64,000 nt of DNA from Edaphobacillus lindanitolerans (lineage in GTDB: Bacteria; Bacillota; Bacilli; Bacillales_A; Planococcaceae): assembly GCF_900156305.1 (NCBI RefSeq), contig NZ_FTPL01000001.1, positions 124,001 to 188,000 on the forward strand, read 5' to 3'. Shown here piece after piece: positions 15,387-25,737 of this stretch. Both the position numbers and the translations under genes were made by a program. Position 1 is the first letter of the stretch. Each line of letters starts with the position of its first letter. A model generated the notes under the pieces. That model had not been told where the DNA came from and made no database searches. It saw only the letters and a list, made by a program, of their open reading frames with translations.

Positions 15387-15650
15387 TCAGTCTTTCGGCA
15401 AGCCGTTCCCGTAACCGTACCGGTCCAGCAGTTCCCCGAACGACATGTTCTTTTCTCGTTCCCTGCGGGCTTTGGCCGCCTGTTCTTTCCGGAGGGCCTC
15501 TTCAGCCCGCTCGCTTTCGAGCAGGTCTTTCTTTGCCTGCATCAACTTCTCGAGGGTGTCCCCGCCCAGCCCGTCCGCCAGAGTTGCGCGACCCTCGGCC
15601 TGTTTGTTCCGGCTGCTTTCCTGCGGCCGTGCTTTTCTCTTTTTGGCCAT
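15387..15650 (-). CDS. yqkK: DUF3886 family small charged protein (YqkK)
   Basis: An 87-residue, Lys/Arg/Glu-rich protein of unknown function. It begins [10 protein letters not shown], has a long predicted helix or coiled coil ([20 protein letters not shown] and onward), and ends with [16 protein letters not shown], matching the SFEELL motif of B. subtilis YqkK, which lies in the same nudF-spoIIM-fur neighbourhood. GGAAGGTG precedes the ATG. It follows the thiolase gene by 28 nt and probably shares its transcript. Confidence 0.75.
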   Translation of the reverse strand: MAKKRKARPQESSRNKQAEGRATLADGLGGDTLEKLMQAKKDLLESERAEEALRKEQAAKARREREKNMSFGELLDRYGYGNGLPKD

Positions 15651-15678
15651 ATGCGATCACCTTCCCGGTAACAGGATA

Positions 15679-16863
15679 TCACGGCCGGGTGACGATTGTC
15701 GCGACTCCCTGTCCACCGCCGATGCAAAGTGTGGCCAGGCCGTTTTTGGCATCCCGCCTCTCCATCTCATGGAGAAGGGTCACCAGGATCCGGGCACCGC
15801 TCGCGCCGATCGGATGGCCGAGCGCAATGGCTCCCCCGTTGACATTGAGCTTGTCGTGATCAAATCCGAGCTCCCGGTCCACGGCGATCGACTGGGCCGC
15901 GAATGCCTCGTTCGCTTCGACAAGATCCATGTCGGCAAGTTCCATCCCGGACTTTTCAAGGACGTTCCGGACGGCCTGGACCGGCCCGATCCCCATGACG
16001 GCCGGATCCACTCCGGCATTGGCATTCGCCTTGATGGCGGCAAGCGGCCGGATGCCGAGCTCTTCGGCCTTTTCCTTGGACATGACGACGAAGGCGGCCG
16101 CACCGTCATTGATTCCGGATGCGTTGCCGGCCGTGACGCTGCCTTCCTTCTTGAATGCCGGGCGCAGTTTTGCGAGCTTGTCCGCGGTCGTCCCGGCCTT
16201 CACATATTCATCCGTATCGAAGATGACGGGATCTCCCTTTCGCTTCGGAATCTCGACGGCTACGATCTCATCCCGGAATTTGCCCGCTTCGATTGCGGCC
16301 GCGGCCCTGGACTGGGACCGTGCGGAGAACTCATCCTGCTCCTCCCGGCTGATGCCGTAACGGTCGCACAGATTCTCGGCCGTGATGCCCATATGATAAT
16401 CGTTGAACGCACACCAGAGCCCATCGGAGATCATGCTGTCGACCATCTTCTGGTCGCCCATCTTGAATCCTTCACGTGCGCCTTTGACGAGGTATGGCGC
16501 CTGGCTCATGTTTTCCATGCCGCCTGCCACGATGATGTCGGCGTCCCCCGCCTTGATCGCCTGCACGGCGAGATGGACGGCCTTGAGCCCCGAGCCGCAC
16601 ACTTTGTTGATCGTCATCGACGGGACGGTCTCCGGAAGGCCGGCCTTCATCGCAGCCTGGCGGGCCGGGTTCTGGCCGAGCCCCGCCTGGAGGACATTCC
16701 CCATGATCACTTCATCGACGGATCCGCCCTCGACGCCTGCCCGGTTCAAGGCCTCCTTGATGACAATCCCGCCAAGTTCTGTTGCCGGAACATCCTTCAG
16801 CGCCCCCATGAAAGAACCGATCGCCGTCCGGACAGCGCTTACAATTACCACTTCGTTTGACAT
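15679..16863 (-). CDS. acetyl-CoA C-acetyltransferase (thiolase)
   Basis: Biosynthetic-type thiolase that condenses two acetyl-CoA to acetoacetyl-CoA, or the reverse. The 394-residue protein has the acylated Cys89 in [10 protein letters not shown], the His in [10 protein letters not shown], and the second Cys in CIGGGQG. The ATG at 16863 is preceded by AAAGGGG with 9 nt spacing. It is divergent from an HMG-CoA lyase, whose product acetoacetate can reach acetoacetyl-CoA only through a CoA transferase or synthetase that is not in this window. The pair suggests leucine or ketone-body breakdown, or polyhydroxybutyrate-type metabolism. Exact in vivo direction cannot be told. Confidence 0.92.
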   Translation of the reverse strand: MSNEVVIVSAVRTAIGSFMGALKDVPATELGGIVIKEALNRAGVEGGSVDEVIMGNVLQAGLGQNPARQAAMKAGLPETVPSMTINKVCGSGLKAVHLAVQAIKAGDADIIVAGGMENMSQAPYLVKGAREGFKMGDQKMVDSMISDGLWCAFNDYHMGITAENLCDRYGISREEQDEFSARSQSRAAAAIEAGKFRDEIVAVEIPKRKGDPVIFDTDEYVKAGTTADKLAKLRPAFKKEGSVTAGNASGINDGAAAFVVMSKEKAEELGIRPLAAIKANANAGVDPAVMGIGPVQAVRNVLEKSGMELADMDLVEANEAFAAQSIAVDRELGFDHDKLNVNGGAIALGHPIGASGARILVTLLHEMERRDAKNGLATLCIGGGQGVATIVTRP

Positions 16864-16894
16864 GCCCCAAATCCCCTTTCTAACCCCTGCAAAG

Positions 16895-16923
16895 TTGCCA
16901 CGTCCCGTTTCCATCCTTAAAAT
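16895..16923 (+). promoter_or_regulatory. sigma-A promoter of the HMG-CoA lyase operon
   Basis: TTGCCA (16895-16900) and TAAAAT (16918-16923), 17 nt apart, 22 nt before the start codon of the HMG-CoA lyase. Confidence 0.65.
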
Positions 16924-16945
16924 GATAGATGGGAGGGGGTTTATC

Positions 16946-17851
16946 ATGTTCAGTTTACCAAAAACAGCAACAATAATCGAGGTCGGTCCGCGTGACGGAC
17001 TTCAGAATGAAAAAAATGAAGTGCCCACGGACGTGAAGCTCCGATTCATCGAGTCGCTCCAAAAAGCGGGGATCCTGGAAATGGAAGTGACTTCATTCGT
17101 CTCGCCGAAATGGGTGCCGCAGATGGGGGATGCGGCGGAAGTGATGGGGAAGGTGCACCGGACAGGCCGGCAATTCGTGCTGGCTCCGAATGCACGGGGC
17201 ATCGAGAATGCCATCGCTTCCGGTGCTGACAGCATCGCCGTGTTCGTCGGGGTCACGGATTCATTCAATAAGAAGAACATCAACCGCTCGACGGCGGAAA
17301 GCATGGAAGGCCTCGCGCCGCAGATCCGCCGGCTCAAGGAAGACGGGCTGTTTGTCCGGGCCTGTATCTCGACTGCGTTCCACTGTCCGTTCGAAGGTCC
17401 CGTCGATCCTGACCGGACACTCGGATTGTGCAGGGAGTTCGCCGGACTCGGCGTGGATGAGCTGAGTGTCGCGGATACGATCGGCATGGCGGATCCATCG
17501 GAAAGCTACAGCCTGTTCGGGCGTCTGAAGGAAGAACTTCCGGATATGCTCATTACGGCACATTTCCATGATACGCGGAAGATGGCGCTCGCCAACATAC
17601 TTGCATCCCTTCAGGCAGGCGTCGACCGGTTCGATACATCTGCGGGCGGCCTCGGCGGATGCCCGTTTGCACCCGGTGCAACCGGCAACGTGGCAACCGA
17701 GGACGTCGTCTACATGCTGGAACGGATGGGTGTCTCAACGGGCGTTTCCGTGGCCGGTGTCTGCCGGGCGGTCGATGAAGTGGCCGGCTTTGTCACCCGT
17801 CCACTCTCCTCCGGCATGTATAATTTGCACCAAAACGGCCAACCCAAATAA
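16946..17851 (+). CDS. hydroxymethylglutaryl-CoA lyase
   Basis: Splits 3-hydroxy-3-methylglutaryl-CoA to acetoacetate and acetyl-CoA, the last step of leucine catabolism. The 301-residue HMGL-like TIM barrel shows the DRE-TIM motif [12 protein letters not shown], metal ligands in [12 protein letters not shown], and the catalytic Cys loop [15 protein letters not shown]. It resembles B. subtilis YngG. The ATG at 16946 follows GGGAGGGGG with 6 nt spacing. Other leucine-degradation genes (isovaleryl-CoA dehydrogenase, methylcrotonyl-CoA carboxylase) are not seen here. It is followed by the hydrolase gene in the same transcript. Confidence 0.94.
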   Translation: MFSLPKTATIIEVGPRDGLQNEKNEVPTDVKLRFIESLQKAGILEMEVTSFVSPKWVPQMGDAAEVMGKVHRTGRQFVLAPNARGIENAIASGADSIAVFVGVTDSFNKKNINRSTAESMEGLAPQIRRLKEDGLFVRACISTAFHCPFEGPVDPDRTLGLCREFAGLGVDELSVADTIGMADPSESYSLFGRLKEELPDMLITAHFHDTRKMALANILASLQAGVDRFDTSAGGLGGCPFAPGATGNVATEDVVYMLERMGVSTGVSVAGVCRAVDEVAGFVTRPLSSGMYNLHQNGQPK

Positions 17852-17874
17852 TAATGCGGAAAGGAGGACACCTC

Positions 17875-18840
17875 TTGGGCCCGAAAAGAAGAAAATTCGT
17901 CCTGGCGACGGGAATCGTTGCCGGGGTGTCCGCCGCCATCAGCTCTGCCGCAGGATTCATTGCGACCAACCGGCTGATGTACATGAAGAAAAAAGAAGAT
18001 GAGTTTATCCGGGAGCGGGAAATCAGTGCAAAGCGGTTTGACGAAGGATGGTTTGACTCCGTTGCCAAACAGGACCGGTGGGTCGATTCACCGAACGGGT
18101 ACCGGCTCAAGGCGGTGCTCCTCGAACCGCTCCAGACCCGCCACTATGCCGTCATCAGCCACGGGGTCACCGAGAACAAGATCAACTCCGTGAAATACGC
18201 CCGGATGTTCGAGCGGCTCGGATTTAATTCCGTCATCTACGACCATCGGCGCCACGGGGACTCGGAAGGTAAGACGACGAGCTTCGGCCATTATGAAAAA
18301 ATCGACCTCGGGGCAGTGGTCGGGGAGCTGAGGAAATATGCCGGCGAGGGTGCCGTCATCGGTGTACACGGAGAATCGATGGGCGCCGCCACCGCCCTCT
18401 TGTATGCCGGAATGGACGGAGACGAAGCGGATTTCTATATCGCGGACTGCCCGTTCTCGGATTTCACGGAACAGGTGCTGCATATTCTTCGGAGGGACAC
18501 ACCGTTCCGGACGACCTTCGCCATCCGGCTCGCGAATTTCTTCCTCCGCGTGCGCGACGGCTATACGCTGGATCTTGTCTCCCCGAGACGTTCGGTGCCG
18601 GACATCGAAAAACCGGTGCTCTTCATCCATAGCCTGGAAGACGATTTCATCCCGCCCGACATGACCCGGGAACTCTACCTGCTGAAAAATGGGCCGAAAG
18701 CGATCCGCCTGTTCAAAAAAGGGGCACACGCCCAGTCATTCAATGAGAATCCGGCCGCATACGAGGATACGGTCAGGGACTTTCTCGATGAGAACCGCCT
18801 GCTTCCCGAAGAGGGGCAGGCACACGATACGGCGGGATAA
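17875..18840 (+). CDS. yqkD: alpha/beta hydrolase (YqkD-like), membrane-anchored
   Basis: A serine hydrolase with an N-terminal membrane anchor (about residues 8-35) and the catalytic domain probably outside. The nucleophile elbow is GVHGESMGAATALLYAG, with Ser in GESMG; the oxyanion region is AVISHGVTENK; Asp is in SLEDDFIP and the final His in GAHAQSF. YDHRRHGDSEGKTTS is shared with B. subtilis YqkD. The substrate is unknown. TTG at 17875 is chosen: AAAGGAGG is 7 nt upstream, and the ATG at 17854 precedes that ribosome site. Placed 23 nt after the HMG-CoA lyase gene. Confidence 0.85.
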   Translation: MGPKRRKFVLATGIVAGVSAAISSAAGFIATNRLMYMKKKEDEFIREREISAKRFDEGWFDSVAKQDRWVDSPNGYRLKAVLLEPLQTRHYAVISHGVTENKINSVKYARMFERLGFNSVIYDHRRHGDSEGKTTSFGHYEKIDLGAVVGELRKYAGEGAVIGVHGESMGAATALLYAGMDGDEADFYIADCPFSDFTEQVLHILRRDTPFRTTFAIRLANFFLRVRDGYTLDLVSPRRSVPDIEKPVLFIHSLEDDFIPPDMTRELYLLKNGPKAIRLFKKGAHAQSFNENPAAYEDTVRDFLDENRLLPEEGQAHDTAG

Positions 18841-18876
18841 AAAGAACGCGCACTCCATGCCGGAGGCGCGTTCTTT
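18841..18876. terminator. bidirectional terminator between yqkD and yneF
   Basis: AAAGAACGCG pairs with CGCGTTCTTT across a 16-nt loop, with T runs on both strands. It ends the convergent yqkD and yneF transcripts. It also marks the join of two blocks that are far apart in B. subtilis. Confidence 0.9.
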
Positions 18877-18880
18877 TGAC

Positions 18881-19102
18881 TCATTTGTCGCCCATTTTGT
18901 TCATCTGGGCCATCATCTGATTGATTTTCTTCTGGGATGGCTTCATCCCCATCTGCATCATCAGCATCCGGATCATCTGTTCATTGATCGGCGGGTTCTC
19001 TTTCAGGTAATTCATCATATATTTACGTGCGATGAAAAAGCCGAGAGCCACCCCGGCGAGCAAAGCAACGATGATCAGGACAATCCACCAAGCGGTCGCC
19101 AT
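18881..19102 (-). CDS. yneF: UPF0154 membrane protein YneF
   Basis: A 73-residue membrane protein: one N-terminal span ([20 protein letters not shown]) followed by a conserved cytoplasmic part, [20 protein letters not shown], that defines UPF0154. The function is not established. GAGGAGG precedes the ATG. It follows sirA as in B. subtilis (sirA-yneF). Confidence 0.92.
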   Translation of the reverse strand: MATAWWIVLIIVALLAGVALGFFIARKYMMNYLKENPPINEQMIRMLMMQMGMKPSQKKINQMMAQMNKMGDK

Positions 19103-19171
19103 GAGAGTTCCTCCTCCGTGCAGTCGATTTCACGAATAGTGCACCAAGGAGAAGTATACAACAAAATATTA

Positions 19172-19648
19172 TCAGCGACTACTGTTTCCGCATAATTCTC
19201 TGACCGGCACGAACCCGCTTTCCCAGAACCTGACCGGCTTCAGCCATCCGCACTCCCGGCTCCCCTGCTTCACGGCAAAGTAATGACCGCTGGACCCGGC
19301 AAGCCCGGCAAACAGGTCAAGGTCCAGCATCCGCGTCCCCTCGCATCCGACCGACAGGCTGTAAGGGCCGAAACCGATCCGGATGGTCCCTTTCACGGGA
19401 TGGCGGAACACGAGGTCCTCCCCTTCCCTTCCCATCTCCGGGAACCGCCCGTCCAGCCGGCTCATGAGTGTTTCCGACACATCATCCCGGCTGATCGGCC
19501 TGCACAGATAACGGATTTCCCTGCCATCCTCCCGGTGGGCCGGCTGTCCGTCCGCTCCGTTGCCGAGCATTTCCTCAAGCAGCGATTCCCGGCCGATGAC
19601 AAACTGCCGGTGATCGCCCTTCACCTCATAAATCGTATAAACCCTCAT
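19172..19648 (-). CDS. sirA: sporulation inhibitor of replication SirA
   Basis: In B. subtilis SirA binds domain I of DnaA and blocks new replication rounds on entry into sporulation. The 158-residue product matches in order and motifs: VYTIYEVKGDHRQFVIGRES near the start (B. subtilis has YFGRES), YLCRPIS in the middle and ECGWLKPVR near the C-terminus (FGWLKPVK). The ATG at 19648 follows GAGGGGG. A canonical Spo0A box lies about 85 nt upstream. The gene sits between tkt and yneF as in B. subtilis. Overall similarity is low, as is usual for this family, but synteny and regulation agree. Confidence 0.8.
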   Translation of the reverse strand: MRVYTIYEVKGDHRQFVIGRESLLEEMLGNGADGQPAHREDGREIRYLCRPISRDDVSETLMSRLDGRFPEMGREGEDLVFRHPVKGTIRIGFGPYSLSVGCEGTRMLDLDLFAGLAGSSGHYFAVKQGSRECGWLKPVRFWESGFVPVRELCGNSSR

Positions 19649-19673
19649 GACCGTGCCCCCTCTTTTTTTTACC

Positions 19674-19739
19674 ATCATACCGGGTTTATGCAGAAAATTT
19701 TGTCTCTCCGCGGAGAAGAAGCCCTCTACTTTTGTCGAA
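19674..19739 (-). promoter_or_regulatory. sirA promoter region with Spo0A box
   Basis: The plus strand carries TTTTGTCGAA at 19730-19739, containing the Spo0A core TGTCGAA. The minus strand has a -10 TATGAT at 19674-19679 and no good -35, as often at Spo0A-activated sigma-A promoters. The box is centred about 69 nt upstream of the expected start point. Confidence 0.6.
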
Positions 19740-19812
19740 CGGACGGAAGCGGATCACGCCCTTCATGGGACGGCAGCCGCAAAATCACCGGACCGGTAAG
19801 CGTCGGAGGCAC

Positions 19813-19849
19813 AAAAAAGCTCCGGGGAGGGACATCCCTCTCCGGAGCC
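19813..19849 (-). terminator. terminator after tkt
   Basis: GCTCCGGAGAGGGA pairs with TCCCTCCCCGGAGC and is followed by TTTTTTG on the minus strand, 17 nt past the tkt stop. It isolates sirA from tkt. Confidence 0.9.
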
Positions 19850-19865
19850 ATAATCATTCATCCTG

Positions 19866-21869
19866 TCAGCCAAGCAGCTGCTTAAAGCGGGCCACTACGT
19901 TTTCAGGTGTGAAGCCGTATTCGGACATGACCGTGCCGCCCGGCGCGCTGGCGCCGAATGTATCGATCGCCAGTACATCCCCTTCGCCGCCGGCATATTT
20001 GTGCCAGCCGAACGAAGCACCCATTTCAATGGCAAGACGCTTCTTGACGGACGACGGAAGCACCTGTTCCTTGTAGCTTTCTTCCTGCTGTTCGAACCGG
20101 TCCCACGACGGCATCGAAACGACGTTCACGCGGATGCCTTCGCCGGCAAGGAGTTTCTGTGCCTCGACAGCGAGCCCGACTTCCGAACCGGTCGCCAGAA
20201 GGAGCCCTTCCGGTTCGCCGCCTTCCGCAGGAGAAACCACGTATGCACCCTTCGCAACGCCCTCTGCGGCAAGCTCCGCAGACCGTTCGAGCACAGGCAG
20301 GTTCTGCCTGGACAGGACGAGCACCGTCGGGGTTGTCCCGGAAGAGACGGCAAGCTGCCATGCAGCGGCGGTTTCGTTCCCGTCGGCCGGACGGATCACG
20401 GACAGATTCGGCATCGCTCGAAGCGAAGCGAGATGCTCCACAGGTTCGTGGGTCGGTCCGTCTTCGCCGACCGCAATGCTGTCATGCGTGAATACGTAGG
20501 TGACCGGTACGCCCATGAGTGCGGACAGACGGATTGCCGGACGGACATAGTCGCTGAAGACGAAGAACGTCCCGCCGAACACTTTCAGTCCGCCGTGCAG
20601 CGCCATGCCGTTGAGCGCCGTGCCCATCGCAAATTCACGGACGCCGAACCAGATGTTCCTGCCGGCATAATCATCCGGAAGGAAGTCCGATGAACCTTTG
20701 ATCGTCGTCTTGTTCGAGCCTGCCAGATCCGCGCTTCCGCCGAACAGGGAAGGCACCGTTTTGGCAAGTGCGTTGATGGCATCCCCGGATGCAGAACGGG
20801 TTGCAACCGATTTGCCCGCTTCATAGACCGGCAGCCCGCTTTCGAAGTCTTCCGGAAGGAGGCCTTCGATCGCATCGGCAAACTGTTCCGCTTCTTCCGG
20901 ATATGCCTTGCGGTACGCTTCAAACTGTTCATTCCATGCCTGTTCCGGCTCTTCGCCCTGCCGCTTCGCCGCGTCGCGGAATGTCTCGTACACTTCATCC
21001 GGCACATGGAAATCTTGTTCGAACGTCCAGTTGTAGTATTCCTTGACGAGCTTCATCTCGTCTTCACCGAGCGGCGCGCCGTGGACATCCGCCTTGCCGG
21101 ATTTGTTCGGCGATCCGTAGCCGATGATCGTCTTCACTTCGATGATCGTCGGGCCGCCTTTGTTTCCTTTGGCTTCCGCGATCGCATTCGAAACGGACTC
21201 GACATCGTTGCCGTCTTCCACGCGGAGGTAGTTCCACCCGTAGGACTCGAACCGTTTCTTCACATTTTCCGAGAAGCTCATGCCGAGTTCCCCGTCGAGC
21301 GTGATGTCGTTGCTGTCGTAGAGGACGATCAGCTTGTCGAGCTGCAAGTGCCCGGCCATCGAGATGGCCTCCGAAGCGACGCCTTCCATGAGGTCGCCGT
21401 CTCCGCAGAGCGCGAATGTATGATGATCCACGATTTCGTGGCCCGGCTTGTTATAGACGGCGGCAAGATGCTTTTCGGCCATCGCCATGCCGACAGCCAT
21501 CCCGATCCCCTGGCCGAGCGGTCCGGTAGTGGCTTCCACGCCTGCCGTATGTCCGTATTCCGGGTGGCCGGGCGTTTTGGATCCCCACTGGCGGAAATTT
21601 TTGATCTCTTCAAGCGGGAGATCGTACCCGCCCAGATGGAGGAGGCTGTAGAGCAGCATCGAGCCGTGCCCGGCGGAAAGGACAAAACGGTCCCGGTTAA
21701 ACCATTTCGGATTGGCCGGATTATGGTGGAGGTGTTTTGTCCAGAGGGTATACGCCATCGGGGCGGCTCCCATCGGAAGGCCCGGGTGGCCGGAATTGGC
21801 TTTTTCGATCGCATCGATGGACAGCGTGCGGATCGTGGTGATTGCTAGAGCATCTGCGTTAGTCGGCAT
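19866..21869 (-). CDS. tkt: transketolase
   Basis: Thiamine-diphosphate enzyme of the non-oxidative pentose phosphate pathway, moving two-carbon ketol units between sugar phosphates. The 667-residue protein has the TPP-binding motif [16 protein letters not shown], the His-rich [16 protein letters not shown] near the N-terminus, the pyrimidine domain with [16 protein letters not shown], and the C-terminal domain. The ATG at 21869 is chosen because AAAGG is 9 nt upstream; the ATG at 21878 directly abuts that site. Its neighbours sirA and ynzC are as in B. subtilis. Confidence 0.97.
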   Translation of the reverse strand: MPTNADALAITTIRTLSIDAIEKANSGHPGLPMGAAPMAYTLWTKHLHHNPANPKWFNRDRFVLSAGHGSMLLYSLLHLGGYDLPLEEIKNFRQWGSKTPGHPEYGHTAGVEATTGPLGQGIGMAVGMAMAEKHLAAVYNKPGHEIVDHHTFALCGDGDLMEGVASEAISMAGHLQLDKLIVLYDSNDITLDGELGMSFSENVKKRFESYGWNYLRVEDGNDVESVSNAIAEAKGNKGGPTIIEVKTIIGYGSPNKSGKADVHGAPLGEDEMKLVKEYYNWTFEQDFHVPDEVYETFRDAAKRQGEEPEQAWNEQFEAYRKAYPEEAEQFADAIEGLLPEDFESGLPVYEAGKSVATRSASGDAINALAKTVPSLFGGSADLAGSNKTTIKGSSDFLPDDYAGRNIWFGVREFAMGTALNGMALHGGLKVFGGTFFVFSDYVRPAIRLSALMGVPVTYVFTHDSIAVGEDGPTHEPVEHLASLRAMPNLSVIRPADGNETAAAWQLAVSSGTTPTVLVLSRQNLPVLERSAELAAEGVAKGAYVVSPAEGGEPEGLLLATGSEVGLAVEAQKLLAGEGIRVNVVSMPSWDRFEQQEESYKEQVLPSSVKKRLAIEMGASFGWHKYAGGEGDVLAIDTFGASAPGGTVMSEYGFTPENVVARFKQLLG

Positions 21870-21956
21870 TTTCGACATCCTTTCACGTACGAATAATACT
21901 GCCTCTATAGTTTAGTCGAGGAAAGGATTCTTTACAACCTGCCCTGGCCGGGTCCG

Positions 21957-22190
21957 TCAGTTCGGATACTTCCCTTTTTTCGCTTCCTTCACTTTTTCCG
22001 GGGTGACGTCGTTGCCCTCCGGGTCGATGACCGTCACATTTTCAATCGTATCTTTCATCGTGGAACGGAAGGCGTCCAGGTATTCCTTGCGAAGCGCCGA
22101 TTGCTCCTTCGCCTCCTCCATCGACAGTCCGATCGTCTTCTTTTTGGATGCGAGTTCATTGATGCGTGCAAGTTTTTCAGGTGAAAGCAT
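21957..22190 (-). CDS. ynzC: DUF896 family protein YnzC
   Basis: A 77-residue helical protein, the same length as B. subtilis YnzC, which is encoded in the yneA-yneB-ynzC SOS operon. Family hallmarks are LARINELASKKKTIGLS at the N-terminus and EQSALRKEYLDAFR in the middle, forming a short helical hairpin. The function is unknown. The ATG at 22190 follows AAAGGAG; the longer frame upstream has no ribosome site. It lies 187 nt after yneB, more than in B. subtilis; that gap is GC-rich and I could not assign a promoter to it with confidence. Confidence 0.9.
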   Translation of the reverse strand: MLSPEKLARINELASKKKTIGLSMEEAKEQSALRKEYLDAFRSTMKDTIENVTVIDPEGNDVTPEKVKEAKKGKYPN

Positions 22191-22377
22191 GGTCAATCTC
22201 CTTTCGGTGTTCAAAGTGCGGCCGCTGCGAACCGTGCCGGTACCTTTGACGGTGTTCTTGTACCCTATACCCGGCTGCGAGCCTCCGAACCGCCGGATAC
22301 CCGAGCCGCTCTTTGACGATGAGGCCCGTCCGCCGGGTCTTTCATTTAGCCTATGAAAAAAGAGGAGGCGGCGCAAC

Positions 22378-23351
<974 letters not shown>

Positions 23352-23377
23352 GAATTATTCCTCCCGATATGTATTTT

Positions 23378-23482
23378 CGAATGCATGTTCGTATGATAAC
23401 CACATCTTAATGCGAACGTGTGTTTTTGTCAACTCATTTTTTCGAACCTATGTTTGCATTTCATTGAGACGGCTGATATACT
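23378..23482. promoter_or_regulatory. SOS control region: three LexA boxes and two divergent promoters
   Basis: LexA (DinR) boxes of the CGAAC-n4-GTTCG type: CGAATGCATGTTCG (23378-23391), CGAACGTGTGTTTT (23413-23426) and CGAACCTATGTTTG (23443-23456). The yneA promoter on the minus strand is TTGACA (23427-23432) and TAAGAT (23404-23409), 17 nt apart, and encloses the middle box. The lexA promoter on the plus strand is TTGCAT (23454-23459) and TATACT (23477-23482), 17 nt apart, and overlaps the third box. B. subtilis has the same arrangement. Confidence 0.9.
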
Positions 23483-23520
23483 GGTAACAAGTAGAAACAG
23501 CCAAAGAAGAGGTGAATGGA

Positions 23521-24141
23521 TTGAAGAAGATGTCCAAGAGGCAGGAGGCGATCCTGACCTTCATCAAAGAGGAAGTCAGGACAAAAGGCTACCCGCCTTC
23601 CGTCAGGGAAATCGGCGAAGCCGTCGGCCTCGCCTCCAGCTCCACCGTTCACGGGCACCTCGCGCGCCTGGAGAACAAGGGACTCATCCGCCGCGACCCG
23701 ACAAAGCCGCGGGCAATCGAGATTCTTGAGCTGGACGGCGGGAGCGTCGAAAAGCCGCATGTCGTCCACGTGCCGGTCGTCGGGAAAGTCACGGCCGGCC
23801 TCCCGATCACGGCAGTGGAGAACATCGAGGAATATTTTCCGCTCCCTGAAACATACGGCGGCTCGGAAGATCAGCTGTTCATGCTCGAAATCATGGGTGA
23901 ATCCATGATCGAAGCCGGAATCCTGAACGGCGACTACGTCGTGGTCAGGCAGCAGAGCACGGCCAACAACGGCGAGATCGTCGTAGCCATGACCGAAGAG
24001 GATGAAGCGACGGTCAAACGCTTCTTCAAGGAAGACGGCCATTTCCGGCTGCAGCCCGAGAACTCCTCGATGGATCCGATTGTCGTGGAGAATGTCTCCG
24101 TCCTCGGCAAAGTGATCGGGGTCTACCGCCATATCCAATGA
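23521..24141 (+). CDS. lexA: SOS repressor LexA
   Basis: Represses SOS genes and self-cleaves when RecA is activated. The 206-residue protein (B. subtilis 205) has the N-terminal winged helix ([20 protein letters not shown], then [14 protein letters not shown]), the Ala-Gly cleavage site in VTAGLPITA, and the Ser-Lys dyad with Ser in [10 protein letters not shown] and Lys in ATVKRFF. TTG at 23521 is chosen: GAGGTG is 6 nt upstream and the start aligns with the B. subtilis protein (KKMSKRQ with TKLSKRQ). Confidence 0.97.
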   Translation: MKKMSKRQEAILTFIKEEVRTKGYPPSVREIGEAVGLASSSTVHGHLARLENKGLIRRDPTKPRAIEILELDGGSVEKPHVVHVPVVGKVTAGLPITAVENIEEYFPLPETYGGSEDQLFMLEIMGESMIEAGILNGDYVVVRQQSTANNGEIVVAMTEEDEATVKRFFKEDGHFRLQPENSSMDPIVVENVSVLGKVIGVYRHIQ

Positions 24142-24148
24142 TCCGGCC

Positions 24149-24186
24149 GGGTGTCCGGACAGCCGACCAGGGTTGTCCGGACACCC
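24149..24186 (+). terminator. long inverted repeat just after lexA
   Basis: GGGTGTCCGGACA (24149-24161) and TGTCCGGACACCC (24174-24186) are perfect 13-bp arms around a 12-nt loop, 8 nt after the lexA stop. The following bases are AT-rich but lack a T run, so this may be a transcript-end stabiliser or an imperfect terminator. Confidence 0.5.
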
Positions 24187-24260
24187 ATATTTATGTGCCC
24201 CGGTCCGGAAGCATGCGCGGAAATCACCTTGAGTTCATGCCGCGGTTTCCAAACAACGCA

Positions 24261-24310
24261 AAAAAGGCGAGATTGCGACCCATTTTCTGGGGACAATCTC
24301 GCCTTTTTTT
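24261..24310. terminator. bidirectional terminator between lexA and glnA
   Basis: AAAAAGGCGAGATTG pairs with CAATCTCGCCTTTTT (24261-24275 and 24295-24309), with T runs on both strands. It serves the convergent lexA and glnA. Confidence 0.93.
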
Positions 24311-24382
24311 AGTTTGCTCGGCTTGATGAATCATTCAGTGGAAAGCCCGTAATCCGCTTTCCGGCCGGCTTTTACAAGCTGC

Positions 24383-25717
24383 TCAGTACATCTTCATATA
24401 CTGTTCGCGTTCCCACGGATGGACGGCGGTGCGGAACATGTTCCACTCCGCTTCCTTCGTATCCATGAAGTTTTTGTAGATGTGATTGCCGAGCGCCCGT
24501 TTGATGACCTCGTCTTTTTCCAGCTGGTCGAGGGCTTCCTTCAGGCTGGCCGGAAGATCCTCGATCCCCATGCTGCGGCGTTCGCGCAGGCTCATCTCAT
24601 AGATGTTCTCATCCACCGACTCGGGCGGCTCCATGCTCCTGCGGACCCCTTCCAGGCCTGCACCGAGAAGCACGGCCATGGCCAGGTACGGATTGGCCGA
24701 CGGGTCGACGGAACGGACTTCGATCCGTGTGCTCAGCCCGCGTGAGGTCGGAATGCGGATGAGCGGGCTCCGGTTTGTGCCGGACCAGGCGACATAGACC
24801 GGCGCCTCGTATCCGGGAACCAGACGCTTGTATGAGTTCACCGTCGGGTTGGTGATCGCCGTGAATCCGTGGGCATGACGCAGGAGGCCGGCCATAAACT
24901 GGAACGCCTCTTCGCTCAGCCCTTCCTCGCCTTCCGGATTTTCAAAGACGTTTTTGCCGCCCTTGAACAGCGACATGTTGCAGTGCATGCCGGAGCCGGC
25001 CACACCGAACAGCGGCTTCGGCATGAAGGTCGCATGCAATCCATGCTTCCGGGCGATCGTCTTGACGACAAGCTTGAACGTCTGGATATTGTCGCAGGCG
25101 CGGATGGCATCGGCATACTTGAAGTCGATCTCATGCTGCCCCGGGGCGTTCTCATGGTGGGATGCCTCGATCTCAAATCCGAGCGACTCGAGCTCAAGGA
25201 CGATATCGCGGCGGCAATTTTCGCCGAGGTCGGTCGGCGCCAGGTCGAAGTAGCCGCCGTAGTCATTCAGCTCCAGGCTGGGCTCTCCGTCCGCTCCGAG
25301 CTTGAACAGGAAGAATTCCGGTTCCGGCCCGATATTGAAGTGGGTGAAGCCGAGGTCCTCCATCTCTTTGAGGAGGCGCTTCAGGTTGCTTCTCGGGTCC
25401 CCTTCAAACGGAGTGCCGTCAGACCGGTGGACATCACAGATGAGCCGTGCCACGCTGCCCGTTCCGGTATCCCACTGGAACACCGTCCAGGTGTCAAGGT
25501 CCGGGACGAGATACATGTCGGATTCCTCGATCCGGACGAACCCTTCGATCGACGAACCGTCGAACATCATTTTGTTATCGAGAGCCTTGTCAATCTGGGA
25601 AACCGGGATTTCCACGTTTTTCACCGTGCCGAGAATGTCGGTGAACTGCAGGCGGATAAAGTTGACATTCCGCTCCCGTATATCACTTTTGATGTCTTCC
25701 TTTGTAATTTTCTTCAC
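24383..25717 (-). CDS. glnA: glutamine synthetase, type I
   Basis: Makes glutamine from glutamate, ammonia and ATP; in Bacillus it also acts as nitrogen sensor by binding the regulators TnrA and GlnR. The protein of 444 residues carries FMFDGSS-type N-terminal motif [18 protein letters not shown], metal and substrate sites [21 protein letters not shown] and [14 protein letters not shown], and the ATP site [14 protein letters not shown] at 25717 is preferred because the in-frame ATG at 25729 abuts the AAAGG; spacing from that site to the GTG is rather long, so the start is uncertain. glnR, normally between ynbB and glnA, is absent here. Confidence 0.95.
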   Translation of the reverse strand: MKKITKEDIKSDIRERNVNFIRLQFTDILGTVKNVEIPVSQIDKALDNKMMFDGSSIEGFVRIEESDMYLVPDLDTWTVFQWDTGTGSVARLICDVHRSDGTPFEGDPRSNLKRLLKEMEDLGFTHFNIGPEPEFFLFKLGADGEPSLELNDYGGYFDLAPTDLGENCRRDIVLELESLGFEIEASHHENAPGQHEIDFKYADAIRACDNIQTFKLVVKTIARKHGLHATFMPKPLFGVAGSGMHCNMSLFKGGKNVFENPEGEEGLSEEAFQFMAGLLRHAHGFTAITNPTVNSYKRLVPGYEAPVYVAWSGTNRSPLIRIPTSRGLSTRIEVRSVDPSANPYLAMAVLLGAGLEGVRRSMEPPESVDENIYEMSLRERRSMGIEDLPASLKEALDQLEKDEVIKRALGNHIYKNFMDTKEAEWNMFRTAVHPWEREQYMKMY

Positions 25718-25737
25718 AGTCTTTATCATCCTTTCAA

